Origin: Pseudomonas sp. GR 6-02
GTDB taxonomy: Bacteria; Pseudomonadota; Gammaproteobacteria; Pseudomonadales; Pseudomonadaceae
Direction of reading: 5' to 3'
Length of the DNA: 64,000 bases
NCBI RefSeq assembly: GCF_001655615.1
Contig: NZ_CP011567.1
Span: 3,295,001 to 3,359,000, forward strand
In this document: positions 46,049 to 55,686 of the stretch, piece by piece
How positions within the stretch are numbered: position 1 is the first letter of the stretch
How the letters are laid out: each line of letters opens with the position of its first letter
Notes under the pieces: model-generated
Database searches by the model: none
The model's input: the letters and a program-made list of their open reading frames with translations, nothing else
What the model was told of the DNA's origin: nothing
Program-made: the position numbers and the translations under genes

Positions 46049-47436
46049 GGCGACACCTCCTCGGTGAGCATCGAAAGGGGTTTGACCGGTGCCTGTCCAC
46101 GCTGCCGACCGACCTGTTGCACGCTGACGCCTGCCGCCGCCGCGATCACTTCGGCCCCGGCCTGGGAGCAATAACGCCCCTGGCAGCGGCCCATGCCGAC
46201 CCGGCTGAAGGCCTTGGCCCGATTGACTTCACAGGCCCCCTTCTCGCTCACGGTACGGCGCAACTCGCCGGCGCTGATCATCTCGCAGCGACAGACGATG
46301 GCTGAGTCCGGCAAGGCTTTGGCTTGATCCGCCGGCCAGGGAAACGCCTGGGCCAGACCGAGGCGAAACTCATCCATCACCGCCAGCGCGTGGCGTTGTT
46401 CGTCACGCAAACCGGCGTTCACCGGTTGCTGCAGATCCTCCAGCAACGCCATCGCCGCCAGACGCCCGGCGTGCTCGGCGGCATCGGCGCCGCGAATCTT
46501 CGAACCGTCCCCGGCGGCATACACACCGTTGACCGAGGTGCGGCCCTCTTCATCGACGGCCAGCCACCACTGGCTGGAGGCCTCATCGAAGCGCATGCGA
46601 CAACCGGCCAGATCGGCCAGTTGGGTTTCCGGGCGCAAGTGATAACCCAACGCCACAGCATCACAATCCACCGTTAACGTCTCACCGCGCGCGGTACGCA
46701 CCCGCACACCGCTGACGCCACTGGCCGCGTCGCCTTGCACCTGAAGCGGCGAAATCCCCAGATGCACCGGGATTTTCGCCCGGTACAACTGCGCCAGTAA
46801 CTTCATCCCGGTGAACAGCAATCCCGGACGCGCCATCAGCTTCGGCACTGCCGCGATGCGCTTGCTGAGGGGTGAAGTGTCGAGCACCGCCGCCACATTG
46901 GCGCCTGCTTTGACGTATTGGCTGGCGACCAGATACAGCAACGGCCCGCTGCCCATGAACACCACGCGGTGGCCGATGGAAACCGCCTGGGACTTGAGCG
47001 CGATTTGCGCCCCGCCAAGGCTGTAGGTGCCTGCCAACTGCCAGCCTTCGATCGGCATCAAGCGGTCGGTGGCACCGGTGCAGAGGATCAGCGCATCGTA
47101 ATCCACCGTCGAGTGCTTGCCCTGGCTGACGCAGCACAATTGCCCTGGCGTCAGGTTCCACACCAGCGTGTCGGGGCGGTAGTCGATTTGCCCGCGCAAT
47201 CGGTCGAAACTCTGGTGCAGATTCTTGGCCTTGGCCGCTTCGGTGCCATACAGGGTGGCGTAGTCCCGGGTAAAACCTTCGGGCTGGCGCCGGTAGATCT
47301 GCCCGCCATCCCGGCGATTCTCATCGATCAGGATCGGTTTCAAGCCAGCCGCCAGCAGCGTTTCGGCACAGCGGATGCCGGCCGGCCCGGCGCCGACAAT
47401 AACCACTCGTTGAGCGCTCAGCCGTGCAGTGGCCAT
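46045..47436 (-). CDS. FAD/NAD(P)-binding oxidase subunit A with Fe-S C-terminus (HcnB/OoxA-like)
   Basis: A 463-residue protein: N-terminal FAD site VVIVGAGPAGIRCAETLL, a second nucleotide motif VVFMGSGPLLYLVASQ, YAAGDGSKIRGADAAEHAG near 330, and a C-terminal BFD-like Cys set (VCRCE, then GMGRCQGRYC) for a [2Fe-2S] cluster. This is the HcnB/OoxA/LhpE-type subunit. GGAGG precedes the ATG, which overlaps the small ferredoxin-like gene by 19 nt. Confidence 0.9.
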   Translation of the reverse strand: MATARLSAQRVVIVGAGPAGIRCAETLLAAGLKPILIDENRRDGGQIYRRQPEGFTRDYATLYGTEAAKAKNLHQSFDRLRGQIDYRPDTLVWNLTPGQLCCVSQGKHSTVDYDALILCTGATDRLMPIEGWQLAGTYSLGGAQIALKSQAVSIGHRVVFMGSGPLLYLVASQYVKAGANVAAVLDTSPLSKRIAAVPKLMARPGLLFTGMKLLAQLYRAKIPVHLGISPLQVQGDAASGVSGVRVRTARGETLTVDCDAVALGYHLRPETQLADLAGCRMRFDEASSQWWLAVDEEGRTSVNGVYAAGDGSKIRGADAAEHAGRLAAMALLEDLQQPVNAGLRDEQRHALAVMDEFRLGLAQAFPWPADQAKALPDSAIVCRCEMISAGELRRTVSEKGACEVNRAKAFSRVGMGRCQGRYCSQAGAEVIAAAAGVSVQQVGRQRGQAPVKPLSMLTEEVSP

Positions 47437-47726
47437 ATTGCCTCCGGTTGTGTGGTGACGATGTCCAGCCCTTCGCGGACTTCATTGGAACAGGCGCGCA
47501 AACGCTCGCCACTGCGGGTCCAGACCCAACAATCCTGGCAGGCGCCCATCAGGCAGAAACCGGCGCGGCGGCCCGAGTCGAATTCCGATTGGCGCAGCGC
47601 CGAGCCCTGGGTCAGCAACGCGACCATTAATGTGTCGCCCTGCAATGCCTCAATGGGCGAACCGTCCACCGTCAGCTTGACGGTCGGCCGGCCCTGCTCG
47701 GCCAGCCTCACAAAACGCCCTTTCAT
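47418..47726 (-). CDS. Small (2Fe-2S)-binding subunit (HcnA/OoxC-like)
   Basis: A 102-residue plant-type ferredoxin-like protein with the C-x4-C-x2-C set in FCLMGACQDCWVW and the fourth Cys in LRACSNEV. It resembles HcnA and is the first gene of the three-component oxidase (order HcnA-HcnB-HcnC). The ATG at 47726 overlaps the ATPase stop codon and follows GGGAG; the longer frame to 47798 overlaps the ATPase gene needlessly. Confidence 0.9.
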   Translation of the reverse strand: MKGRFVRLAEQGRPTVKLTVDGSPIEALQGDTLMVALLTQGSALRQSEFDSGRRAGFCLMGACQDCWVWTRSGERLRACSNEVREGLDIVTTQPEAIWPLHG

Positions 47727-49564
47727 GCATAAGCTCCCAGGCTCATGGTGGATAAACCCTGCTGTGTTTTCAGCAACTCGGCACTGTCGTGATGACAAAG
47801 AATTTCGCTACCGCCGTCGATGATCCGCCGGTTCGGCGCGGTGCGATTGCACAGGCCGTCGACCCGCACCGGGCAGCGACTGAGAAAGGTGCACAGCTCT
47901 GGCACATTGGCCTTGGCGCCAATCGGCGGCAGCGTGCCGCAGGTGGTGCCGCAGTTTTCCAGCCAGCCCTGACGCAGTTCCGGCACCGAATGGATCAACA
48001 GGTCGGTGTAGGGATGGAACGGTGCCTGGGCAAACGCCTGCCGGCTGCCGGCCTGAACCTTGTGGCCGCTGTACATCACCACGATGTCGTCGCACAGCGC
48101 GCGCACCGTGGAAATGTCATGGCTGATGAACAGGTAGGACACGCCCAGTTGCTGACGCAGGTCGCGCAGCAGTTCGAGAATCGCCGCGCCGACCACGGTG
48201 TCCAGCGCCGAGGTCACCTCGTCGCAGAGGATCAGGTCCGGTTTGGCCGCCAGGGCACGGGCCAGGTTGACCCGCTGTTTTTGCCCGCCGGAGAGTTCAT
48301 TCGGACGGCGTTCGGCCATGGCGCGCGGCAAGCGCACCAGGTCCAGCAGTTCGCCGATACGCTCGCGCAGCGCGGCGCCCTTGAGGCCGAAGTACATTTT
48401 CAGCGGACGGCTCAGAATAGTGCTGACACTGTGCATCGGGTTGAGCGCAGTGTCGGCATTCTGGAACACCATCTGAATCCGGCGGAACTGTTCATCGGTG
48501 CGCTCGGACAGGCTACCGCCCAGTGGCTGGCCATCGAAGGTCAGGCCGCCCAAGGCCGGCGTCAGCAACCCGGCCACCACCCGCGCCAGGGTCGACTTGC
48601 CGGAACCCGACTCACCGATCACGCCAATGGCCTGGCCCCGGCGCACGGTCAGGTCGATATCTTCCAGCACGCGAATCGACGGCATGCCTTGCAGGTTCTT
48701 GTTGCCGTAACCGGCGGTCAGCCCCTGGATGGTCAGCAGCGGTGTTTCCTCAGCGATGCCGCAAGGTGGGCGGATCGTCGTGTCCGGGCGGGCCGCCAGC
48801 AGCAGGCTGCGGGTGTATTCGTGGGCCGGGGCCTTGAGCAGCGGCGCGGTGGCGCTCTGCTCGAAAATCTGTCCGCCGTTGAGCACGACGATCTGATCGG
48901 CCATTTGCGCGACGACCGCCAAATCATGGGACACATAGACCGCCGTCGCCCCACGTTCGCGGACCACCCGCTTGAAGGCGCGCAGCACGTCGATCTGCGT
49001 CGTCACGTCGAGGGCGGTGGTCGGCTCGTCGAGCACCACCAGCAGCGGATCGCTGATCAGCGCCATGGCCGCCATTACCCGTTGCAACTGCCCGCCGGAT
49101 ACTTGGTGCGGGTAACGCTGGCCAATGTGATCGGGATCCGGCAAGGCCAGATCGCGGAACAGTTCGATGGCTTTGGCTTCCAGCACGGCCCGGCTACCCA
49201 GGCCGTGAATCAATGCGCCCTCCACCACTTGATCGATCAGTTTTTTCGCCGGGTTGAACGCAGCGGCGGCGCTCTGGGCAATGTACGACACCCGATTGCC
49301 GCGCAGGCCTTGCAGTTCGCTTTCGCTCAACGCCAGCATGTCGTGTTCGCCGACTTGCACCACGCCGGACGCCAATCGACAACCGCGTCGGGCATAGCCG
49401 AGCAACGCCAGCGCTATGGTGGTCTTGCCGGAGCCGGACTCACCGATCAACGCCAGCACTTCACCTTTGGCCAGGGAGAAGCTCACGCCTTTGACGATCT
49501 CCACTTCGCCACGCTCGCCGCAAGCGACCACGCGCAGGTCTTCGACTCGAATCAAATCACTCAT
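47723..49564 (-). CDS. Peptide/opine ABC transporter, fused double ATPase
   Basis: A 613-residue protein with two complete ABC ATPase domains. Walker A motifs are [16 protein letters not shown] and [16 protein letters not shown]; signature motifs are SGGQLQRVM and SGGQKQRVN; Walker [12 protein letters not shown] and [12 protein letters not shown]-terminal oligopeptide/dipeptide extension has CxxRCP-type Cys ([15 protein letters not shown]). It corresponds to DppD and DppF in one chain and energises the adjacent permeases. Starts one base after the permease stop. Confidence 0.95.
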   Translation of the reverse strand: MSDLIRVEDLRVVACGERGEVEIVKGVSFSLAKGEVLALIGESGSGKTTIALALLGYARRGCRLASGVVQVGEHDMLALSESELQGLRGNRVSYIAQSAAAAFNPAKKLIDQVVEGALIHGLGSRAVLEAKAIELFRDLALPDPDHIGQRYPHQVSGGQLQRVMAAMALISDPLLVVLDEPTTALDVTTQIDVLRAFKRVVRERGATAVYVSHDLAVVAQMADQIVVLNGGQIFEQSATAPLLKAPAHEYTRSLLLAARPDTTIRPPCGIAEETPLLTIQGLTAGYGNKNLQGMPSIRVLEDIDLTVRRGQAIGVIGESGSGKSTLARVVAGLLTPALGGLTFDGQPLGGSLSERTDEQFRRIQMVFQNADTALNPMHSVSTILSRPLKMYFGLKGAALRERIGELLDLVRLPRAMAERRPNELSGGQKQRVNLARALAAKPDLILCDEVTSALDTVVGAAILELLRDLRQQLGVSYLFISHDISTVRALCDDIVVMYSGHKVQAGSRQAFAQAPFHPYTDLLIHSVPELRQGWLENCGTTCGTLPPIGAKANVPELCTFLSRCPVRVDGLCNRTAPNRRIIDGGSEILCHHDSAELLKTQQGLSTMSLGAYA

Positions 49565-49565
49565 T

Positions 49566-50441
49566 TCAATGACCTCCCGTACGTCGACTACGCCGTGACG
49601 ACAGTCGGTCGATGAACAGATTCACGCCGATGGTCAGGGTGCCGATGGCCAGCGCCGGAATCACGATGGCTGGCGCGCCCTGATTGAGGCCGCCGATGTT
49701 CTCGCGCACCAGCGAACCGAGGTCGGCATCCGGCGGTTGCACACCGAGGCCAAGGAAGCTCATGCCACTGAGCAGCAGCACGATGAAGCCGAAGCGCAGC
49801 CCCAGATCGGTCAGCACCGGGTTGAGCATGTTCGGCAGGATTTCCACGCAGGCGATGTACAACCGACGCTCGCCACGGGTGCGGGCCACTTGCACGTATT
49901 CCAGCGCTTCGATGTTCACCGCCATGCTGCGGGCGATGCGGAACGCGCCTGGGGTGAAGCTCAGCACAGCGGTGCAAATCAGCAACAGCACCGAAGAACC
50001 GAACGCCGAGACCATGATCAACGCCAGCATCTTGCTCGGGATGGATATAAAGGCATCCATCAAACGGCTGATCACTTCGTCCAGCCATTTCGGCGACACC
50101 ACCGACAGCAGCGCACATCCGGTCCCCAGCGTGCTGGCCAACACCGCTGAAATCAGCGCCAGGCCCACGGTGAACCGCGCGCCGACAAGAATGCGGCTGA
50201 GCATGTCGCGGCCCAGGTAATCGGTGCCCAACGGGTAAGCCGCGCTGAGGCTGTCGAACACATTATCGGAGACCACTTCACCCACCGGGTGCGGCGCCAG
50301 CCACGGACCGAAGATAGCCACCAGCAGCCAGATCACACACATCGCCGCCCCGACCAGGCCAAGCCACGACGGTCCATGGGCGACCTTGCCCAATGCCAGC
50401 TCGGGCCCGGCAGGCGCCGATTTCGCCATGAGATCGTTCAT
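49566..50441 (-). CDS. ABC transporter permease (DppC/OppC-like)
   Basis: A 291-residue inner-membrane protein with about six helices; the EAA loop lies in EYVQVARTRGERRLYIACVE. GTDYLGRDMLSRI is a DppC-family landmark. The ATG at 50441 overlaps the DppB-like stop. A 603-residue frame covering both permease genes is a shadow. Confidence 0.93.
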   Translation of the reverse strand: MNDLMAKSAPAGPELALGKVAHGPSWLGLVGAAMCVIWLLVAIFGPWLAPHPVGEVVSDNVFDSLSAAYPLGTDYLGRDMLSRILVGARFTVGLALISAVLASTLGTGCALLSVVSPKWLDEVISRLMDAFISIPSKMLALIMVSAFGSSVLLLICTAVLSFTPGAFRIARSMAVNIEALEYVQVARTRGERRLYIACVEILPNMLNPVLTDLGLRFGFIVLLLSGMSFLGLGVQPPDADLGSLVRENIGGLNQGAPAIVIPALAIGTLTIGVNLFIDRLSSRRSRRTGGH

Positions 50442-51394
50442 TGGTTTCTCAGCCTCGGATTGGAAAGAATCGCGCACAGGTCGGCAACCAGCACCAACCC
50501 CAGGTACGCCGTACAAAACAGCATGGTGCAGGCCTGAACCAGCGCCATGTCGCGGTTGGTCACGGCATCGACCATCAGACTGGCGATGCCGGGGTAGTTG
50601 AAGATCGTCTCGACGATCACCACCCCGCCCAGCAGGTACGACAGGCTCAGGGCGATGGCGTTGGCAATCGGCCCGATGGCGTTGGGCAAGGCATGGCGCA
50701 AGACAATCCGCACCGGACTCACGCCTTTGAGCCGGGCCATTTCCACATAGGCGCTGTCGAGTTGATCGATTACCGCCGCCCGGGTCATGCGCGCCATTTG
50801 CGCGACAATCACGCAGCACAAGGTCATCACCGGCAAGGCGTAGGTGCGCATGAATTGCCAAGGTGAGGTGATGTCGCTGGCATAGGACAGCGCCGACAGC
50901 CAGCCCAGGTTCACCGCAAAGATCAGCACTGCCAGGGTCGCCACCAGAAACTCCGGCACGGCGACCAGGGCCAGGGTGATGAAGCTGAGGACACTGTCCA
51001 TGCGCCCGCCCCGGCCCATGGCCGAGCCGATGCCGATGATCAGCGCCACCGGCACCGACACCAGCGCCGTGACGGCCGCCAGCATCAGTGTGTTGGGCAC
51101 CCGCCCGGCCATCAGCTCGCTGACCGGCAAGGCATTGGACACCGATTGCCCCATGTCGCCGCTCAGCAGATTCATCAACCAATGCAGGTAACGCACCACA
51201 CCGGGTTGATCCAGCCCCAGTTTCAGACGCAAGGCCGCCACCTGTTCCGGCGTGGCGAATTGCCCGAGTGCCTGTTGCGCCGCGTCCCCCGGCAATACCG
51301 CCGTGATCGCAAACACGACCATGGACACGATCAACAAAGTCACGATCGCCGCGCCCAGGCGCCGGCCGATCAACCACAGTGTGTTGCTATTCAT
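50438..51394 (-). CDS. ABC transporter permease (DppB/OppB-like)
   Basis: A 318-residue protein with six membrane helices. FAITAVLPGDAAQ after the first helix, LNLLSGDMGQS-like LMNLLSGDMGQSVSN, and the EAA loop EMARLKGVSPVRIVLRHALPN identify the DppB family. GAGGG/TAGGG precede the ATG. It lies 47 nt after the binding-protein gene. Confidence 0.94.
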   Translation of the reverse strand: MNSNTLWLIGRRLGAAIVTLLIVSMVVFAITAVLPGDAAQQALGQFATPEQVAALRLKLGLDQPGVVRYLHWLMNLLSGDMGQSVSNALPVSELMAGRVPNTLMLAAVTALVSVPVALIIGIGSAMGRGGRMDSVLSFITLALVAVPEFLVATLAVLIFAVNLGWLSALSYASDITSPWQFMRTYALPVMTLCCVIVAQMARMTRAAVIDQLDSAYVEMARLKGVSPVRIVLRHALPNAIGPIANAIALSLSYLLGGVVIVETIFNYPGIASLMVDAVTNRDMALVQACTMLFCTAYLGLVLVADLCAILSNPRLRNQ

Positions 51395-51441
51395 CGCCCT
51401 ACCCTCATGCAATAGCCCCGCTGACGCCCGTGTGCGGCCGA

Positions 51442-53079
51442 TCAGGCATCGAGCCAGACCTGTTCGGCGAACATGTAGCCCATGAAACCGCCGAGGGGGT
51501 TGCTGCCGTAGCCCTTGATGCGCTGGTCGACACCGTCGATGTTGCTAATGAACACCGGCACGCCGATGCCACAGTGTTCATGCACCAGGGCTTGCATATC
51601 GGCGTACATCTTGCTGCGCTTGGCGTCGTCGGTTTCACCGCGGGCGAGCATCAGCAGTTGGTCGAACTGATCGTTCTTCCAGCCCGACTCGTTCCATGGC
51701 GCGCTGGACTGGAAGAACTGCGAGAACATCACGTCGGCGTTCGGCCGTGGGTTGATATTGCCGAAGCTCAGCGGGTGCTTCATCCAGTGGTTGGACCAGT
51801 AGCCGTCGCTGGGCAGGCGGTTGACGTCGAGCTTGAGCCCGGCCTGTTTCGCCGATTGCTGCAACAGCACGGCGATGTCCACCGAACCGGTCGCGGCAGG
51901 CGATGCCACCAGCGGCATGCTGATGCTTTCCATGCCGGCCTTCTTCAGCAGGAATTTGGCTTTTTCCGGGTCGTAGGCCCGCTGCGGCAGGTCGGCGTTG
52001 TAGTAGCGCGAGCCAGGGGAAATCGGATGGTCGTTACCGACGACGGCAAAGCCACGGAACACCGCGGACTTCACTTGCTCACGGTCCAGCAAATACTTCA
52101 TTGCCTGAGTGAATTCGGCGCTTTTACCCGGCATCTGGTCCTGACGGATGATCAGGTCGGTGTAGTTGCCCGACGGCGCATCGACGACCCGGTGTTTGGC
52201 GCTGGCCTTGATCCGTGTGGTCGAGCGTGGGTTGACCTCGTTGATCATGTGCACGTCGCCCGACAGCAGCGCGTTGACCCGTGACGGTTCGTCGGCAATC
52301 GCGATGAATTCGATCTCGTCCAGGTACGGCAGGCCCGGTTTCCAGTAGCCGGTGTTGCGCGCGGCAATCGAGCGTACGCCCGGTTTGAATTCCTTGACCG
52401 TGAACGGCCCGGTGCCGATGCCCTGGTTGAAGTCGGTGGTGCCTTCGGGAACGATCAACAAGTGCGACACGGCGAGGATCGACGGCAGCTCGGCGTTCGG
52501 CGCGCTCAGGCGGATCTGCACTTCGTGGGTGCCGGTGGCCTTGATCTCTTCGAACTGCGCCATCAGCGGCATGACCTTGGAACCGGTCAGCGGGTCTTTG
52601 TGGCGCGACAGCGAGAACACCACGTCGGCGGCGCTCAGGGTCTTGCCGTTGTGGAAGGTCACGTCCTTGCGCAGGGTGATGATCCACAGCGTCGCATCGG
52701 TGTTGTCGATGCGCTCGGCCAGTTCCAGTTGCGGCACCAGGTGGCTGTCGAAACGGGTCAGGCCGTTGTAGAACATGAAGTGACGCACGTAGTCGGTAGA
52801 CAGCGCGCCCTTGGCCGGGTCCAGGGTGTCGGCGGTGGAGCTGGACATGCCGGCGACGCGAATCCGCCCGCCCGGCTTGCCTTTGCCCGGGGTCGCTGCT
52901 TCTTCGGCGAACAGTTTGCCGGCGGCGCCGAACAGGCTGCCGGCACCCGCTGCGGCAACACCCGCCACGCCGAGCATCTGCAAGGCGTGGCGGCGTGACA
53001 TGCCACGATTGAGGCCTTCGAATACCCGCAGGCTGTCCTGGCCGGAAATCAGTTTCGAGTCGATCTTGTTGTCAGTCAT
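51442..53079 (-). CDS. ABC transporter periplasmic substrate-binding protein (SBP_bac_5)
   Basis: A 545-residue protein with a twin-arginine-like signal (SRRHALQMLGVAGVAAAG). PAKGALSTDYVRHFMFYNGL and WIITLRKDVTFHNGKTL are the SBP_bac_5 signature of dipeptide/oligopeptide/opine binders. It defines ligand specificity for the importer. Its ligand is not readable from sequence. A Tat signal suggests it folds before export. Confidence 0.93.
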   Translation of the reverse strand: MTDNKIDSKLISGQDSLRVFEGLNRGMSRRHALQMLGVAGVAAAGAGSLFGAAGKLFAEEAATPGKGKPGGRIRVAGMSSSTADTLDPAKGALSTDYVRHFMFYNGLTRFDSHLVPQLELAERIDNTDATLWIITLRKDVTFHNGKTLSAADVVFSLSRHKDPLTGSKVMPLMAQFEEIKATGTHEVQIRLSAPNAELPSILAVSHLLIVPEGTTDFNQGIGTGPFTVKEFKPGVRSIAARNTGYWKPGLPYLDEIEFIAIADEPSRVNALLSGDVHMINEVNPRSTTRIKASAKHRVVDAPSGNYTDLIIRQDQMPGKSAEFTQAMKYLLDREQVKSAVFRGFAVVGNDHPISPGSRYYNADLPQRAYDPEKAKFLLKKAGMESISMPLVASPAATGSVDIAVLLQQSAKQAGLKLDVNRLPSDGYWSNHWMKHPLSFGNINPRPNADVMFSQFFQSSAPWNESGWKNDQFDQLLMLARGETDDAKRSKMYADMQALVHEHCGIGVPVFISNIDGVDQRIKGYGSNPLGGFMGYMFAEQVWLDA

Positions 53080-53173
53080 ATCAGTTGTACCTGTCGAAAA
53101 TCAGAAGATTCGAGTGCTCCGGTTGACCGGAACGTCCTGGAAACGCAAACGACGGTGACGCCACAACATCAAC

Positions 53174-54448
53174 TCAATGCAAATAGTCCTGGAGGCGGTA
53201 GTAAGCGCCCACGAACGGCAAGAACCACGGCTTGCCGAAATGCCCGGGAATCGCCGGCCAGTCGAGTTCGCGCCAGGGATTGGCCTCGACTTTGCCGGCC
53301 ATCACCTCGGCCATCACCTGGCCCATGTGCACCGACATCTGCACCCCATGGCCGCTGTAGCCCATGGAGTGATAAACCCCGCCATGCTGGCCGGCGCGAG
53401 GCAAACGGTCGGAGGTCATGTCCACCAGCCCGCCCCAGCAATAGTCGATTTTCACCTTGGCCAACTGCGGGAACATCTGCACCATCGCCGCTTGCAGCAC
53501 CTTGCCGCTCTTGGCGTCGGACACGCTGTCGGACATCGCGAACCGCGCACGTCCGCCGAACAGCAAGCGGTTGTCCGGGGTCAGGCGAAAGTAGTTACCG
53601 ATCATGCGACTGGTGACATAGGCACGCCGACCGGGCAGCAACTGATCGATGAGGAACTGCGGCAGCACCTCAGTGGCGATCACGAAACTGCCGACCGGCA
53701 CGATCCGCCGCCGATACCAGCCCAGGCCACCGTGCTGACAAGCGCCGGTCGCCAGCAATACTTGCCCGGCGTGCAAAGAACCCTTCGCGGTGTTGACCCG
53801 ATAACCGCCGGCCTGGGCCTTCCAGTCCGTCACCGACGTACCTTGATAGATCAGCGCGCCGTGACGCGCCGCAGCCTCTGCCAGACCGACGCCGAAACGC
53901 CCGACATGCATCTGCACGCCGTTGCGCTGCAGCAAGCCGCCATGGAACTGGGCCGAATTCACTTCGGCGCGGGTCTGTTCGGCGTTCAGCAACTCGACCT
54001 CGGCATCGACCTCCTTGCGAATCAATTCGCAGGTGCGCGCCAGGCCTTCGTAGTGCAGCGGTTTGGCCGCCAGTTTGAGCTTGCCGTTGCGCTTGAGGTC
54101 GCAAGCGATCTGCTCCTGCTCCACCAGGGACACAACGCTCTGCACCGCGCTTTCATAGGCCTGGTAATAGGCCCGCGCCTTGTCGGCACCGAGGCTGGCA
54201 CTCAGCCCGGCATAGTCCTGGGCAACGCCGGTGTTGCATTGGCCGCCGTTGCGCCCGGAGGCTTCGCCGATCACTCTCCCGGCTTCCAGCACCACCACAC
54301 TGGCGCCCTTCAAGGCCAGCGCGCGAGCCGCCGCCAGGCCGGTGAAACCGCCACCGACGATGGCCACGTCGACCTGCCCGGGCAATGCGCCGAGCTGAGC
54401 ACCGGTAAACGCCGGTGCGGTGTCGAGCCAGTAGGATTCACTGCCCAT
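53174..54448 (-). CDS. FAD-dependent oxidase, PuuB-like
   Basis: A 424-residue DAO-family flavoprotein. AIVGGGFTGLAAARALALKG and EASGRNGGQCNTG at the N-terminus and GYSGHGVQMSVHMGQVMAE at the C-terminus match gamma-glutamylputrescine oxidase and related secondary-amine oxidases. AGGGG precedes the ATG. It lies just upstream of the binding-protein gene (94 nt) and downstream of the HAD gene, so it belongs to the same array; it would yield an aldehyde for the adjacent ALDH. Confidence 0.9.
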   Translation of the reverse strand: MGSESYWLDTAPAFTGAQLGALPGQVDVAIVGGGFTGLAAARALALKGASVVVLEAGRVIGEASGRNGGQCNTGVAQDYAGLSASLGADKARAYYQAYESAVQSVVSLVEQEQIACDLKRNGKLKLAAKPLHYEGLARTCELIRKEVDAEVELLNAEQTRAEVNSAQFHGGLLQRNGVQMHVGRFGVGLAEAAARHGALIYQGTSVTDWKAQAGGYRVNTAKGSLHAGQVLLATGACQHGGLGWYRRRIVPVGSFVIATEVLPQFLIDQLLPGRRAYVTSRMIGNYFRLTPDNRLLFGGRARFAMSDSVSDAKSGKVLQAAMVQMFPQLAKVKIDYCWGGLVDMTSDRLPRAGQHGGVYHSMGYSGHGVQMSVHMGQVMAEVMAGKVEANPWRELDWPAIPGHFGKPWFLPFVGAYYRLQDYLH

Positions 54449-54490
54449 GTCTAACCCCTTATTCCGTGAAGAGCGCCGTTACCGTTCAAC

Positions 54491-55159
54491 TCAGAGACCG
54501 ACCAGCGCCGCCAGTCCACCGATGTCGGTGATCTGCTGGTAGCCGTAGAACGCATTGCCCGGAACCTCGTGACCACGGGCGACGAAGGCCTTGTTCTTGA
54601 TCTTCATGTCGTGGGCCGGCATCAGGTCGTAACGGAAACTGGAAGACACATGCAAGATGTCTTCCGGGCCGCAGTTGAGGTTGTCGAGCATGTACTCGAA
54701 CGCGGCCAGGCGCGGCTTGTAGGCCTGGGCCTGTTCGGCGGTGAAGACTTTGTGAAACGGTGCGCCGAGCTTGTCGACGTTGGACATGATCTGGCTGTTA
54801 CTGGCGTTGGAGAAAATCACCAGGGGGATCTTGTCGGCGATTTTCGACAGACCGGCCGGCACGTCCGGGTGCGGGCCCCAGGTCGGCACGGCGTCGTAAT
54901 ACAGCTGGCCTTCGCCACGGTATTCGACACCCCAACGCTTGCAGACCCGCGCCAGGGAGGTCTTGAGGATTTCGTCATACGGCATCCAGTCACCCATGAC
55001 TTGGTCCAGGCGATAGGCCGAGAAGTCCTTGACGAACTGATCCATCTGCTCGGGTGCCACGCGGTCGGCGAACAATTCGCGAGTCATCGTGCCCATGTGG
55101 AAATTGGTCAGCGTACCGTAGCAGTCGAACGTAATGAATTTGGGGCGAAGGAAGCTCAT
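54491..55159 (-). CDS. HAD-superfamily hydrolase, haloacid dehalogenase type II-like
   Basis: A 222-residue HAD protein. Nucleophile Asp12 is in FITFDCYGTLTNF, motif II SNAS in LVIFSNASNSQI, motif III Lys in YKPRLAAFEYML, and SSSFRYDLMPAHDMK near the C-terminus. 2-haloacid dehalogenases have FDAYGTL; here Cys replaces Ala, common in relatives of unknown substrate. It is 42 nt upstream of the PuuB-like gene. Substrate unknown. Confidence 0.88.
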   Translation of the reverse strand: MSFLRPKFITFDCYGTLTNFHMGTMTRELFADRVAPEQMDQFVKDFSAYRLDQVMGDWMPYDEILKTSLARVCKRWGVEYRGEGQLYYDAVPTWGPHPDVPAGLSKIADKIPLVIFSNASNSQIMSNVDKLGAPFHKVFTAEQAQAYKPRLAAFEYMLDNLNCGPEDILHVSSSFRYDLMPAHDMKIKNKAFVARGHEVPGNAFYGYQQITDIGGLAALVGL

Positions 55160-55456
55160 TGAGTGCGGTCCTGAAGTTCGTTGAGGTCATGGCGCGACAG
55201 GTATTCGCTGCGTTTCGGGAGCGGCGATGCAACGCTGCAGCACACCGTCATTACAACACCGTGAAATCAGCAGATGGCGTTAAAAGCGACCTCTGCTTGA
55301 TACAAACCACCGTTTTAGCCTGCCCCCTCAGCAGACTTTGCGGCTCGCTCCAGCCTTGGGCAAACCCCGTATTTATGCGCTCTTATGGACCTTCATGGCT
55401 ATGCGAGGCTGACGAACGCCCCCATTCACGGCAGAACCTGCGCCGGGCTGAACGAA

Positions 55457-55487
55457 AACGGGCGCTTCCCTGAGGAAGCGCCCGTTT
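55457..55487 (-). terminator. Rho-independent-type hairpin downstream of the aldehyde dehydrogenase gene
   Basis: AACGGGCGCTTCC and GGAAGCGCCCGTT pair perfectly around CTGA; on the minus strand the stem ends in a short T run. It lies 200 nt past the aldehyde dehydrogenase stop. Confidence 0.65.
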
Positions 55488-55529
55488 GGGTGCGGTTTGA
55501 AACCTGTCGACGATCTGCGGTTAACGGAT

Positions 55530-55672
55530 CACCTGTGGCGAGGGAGCTTGCTCCCGTTCGGCTGCGAAGCAGTCGTAAAGTCGGCTGATGCGTTCTACCT
55601 GAAGGATTGCGGTCGTTGGATTTTTTGGGGGGCTTCGCCCCCCAGCGGGAGCAAGCTCCCTCGCCACAGGTG
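55530..55672. repeat. REP pair (BIME), CACCTGTGGCGAGGGAGC family
   Basis: CACCTGTGGCGAGGGAGCTT at the left has its inverted copy ending in GCTCCCTCGCCACAGGTG at the right. An internal GGGGGGC/GCCCCCC hairpin lies at about 55627-55643. Confidence 0.85.
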
Positions 55673-55686
55673 TTAGGGGGCGGACA

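Larger units (their letters stand above)
55160..55686. other. Gene-free stretch with a terminator and a REP pair
   Basis: 527 nt hold the hairpin at 55457-55487 and the REP pair at 55530-55672. The first 250 nt should include the promoter of the HAD gene. No gene is supported. Confidence 0.6.

Noticed and set aside
47789..49615. Plus-strand frame of 608 codons opposite the double ATPase
   Set aside because: Shadow of the ABC ATPase, which has both Walker and signature motifs.
55626..55653. GGGGGGC/GCCCCCC hairpin as a terminator
   Set aside because: On the minus strand it is followed by A residues, and it lies inside the REP pair.
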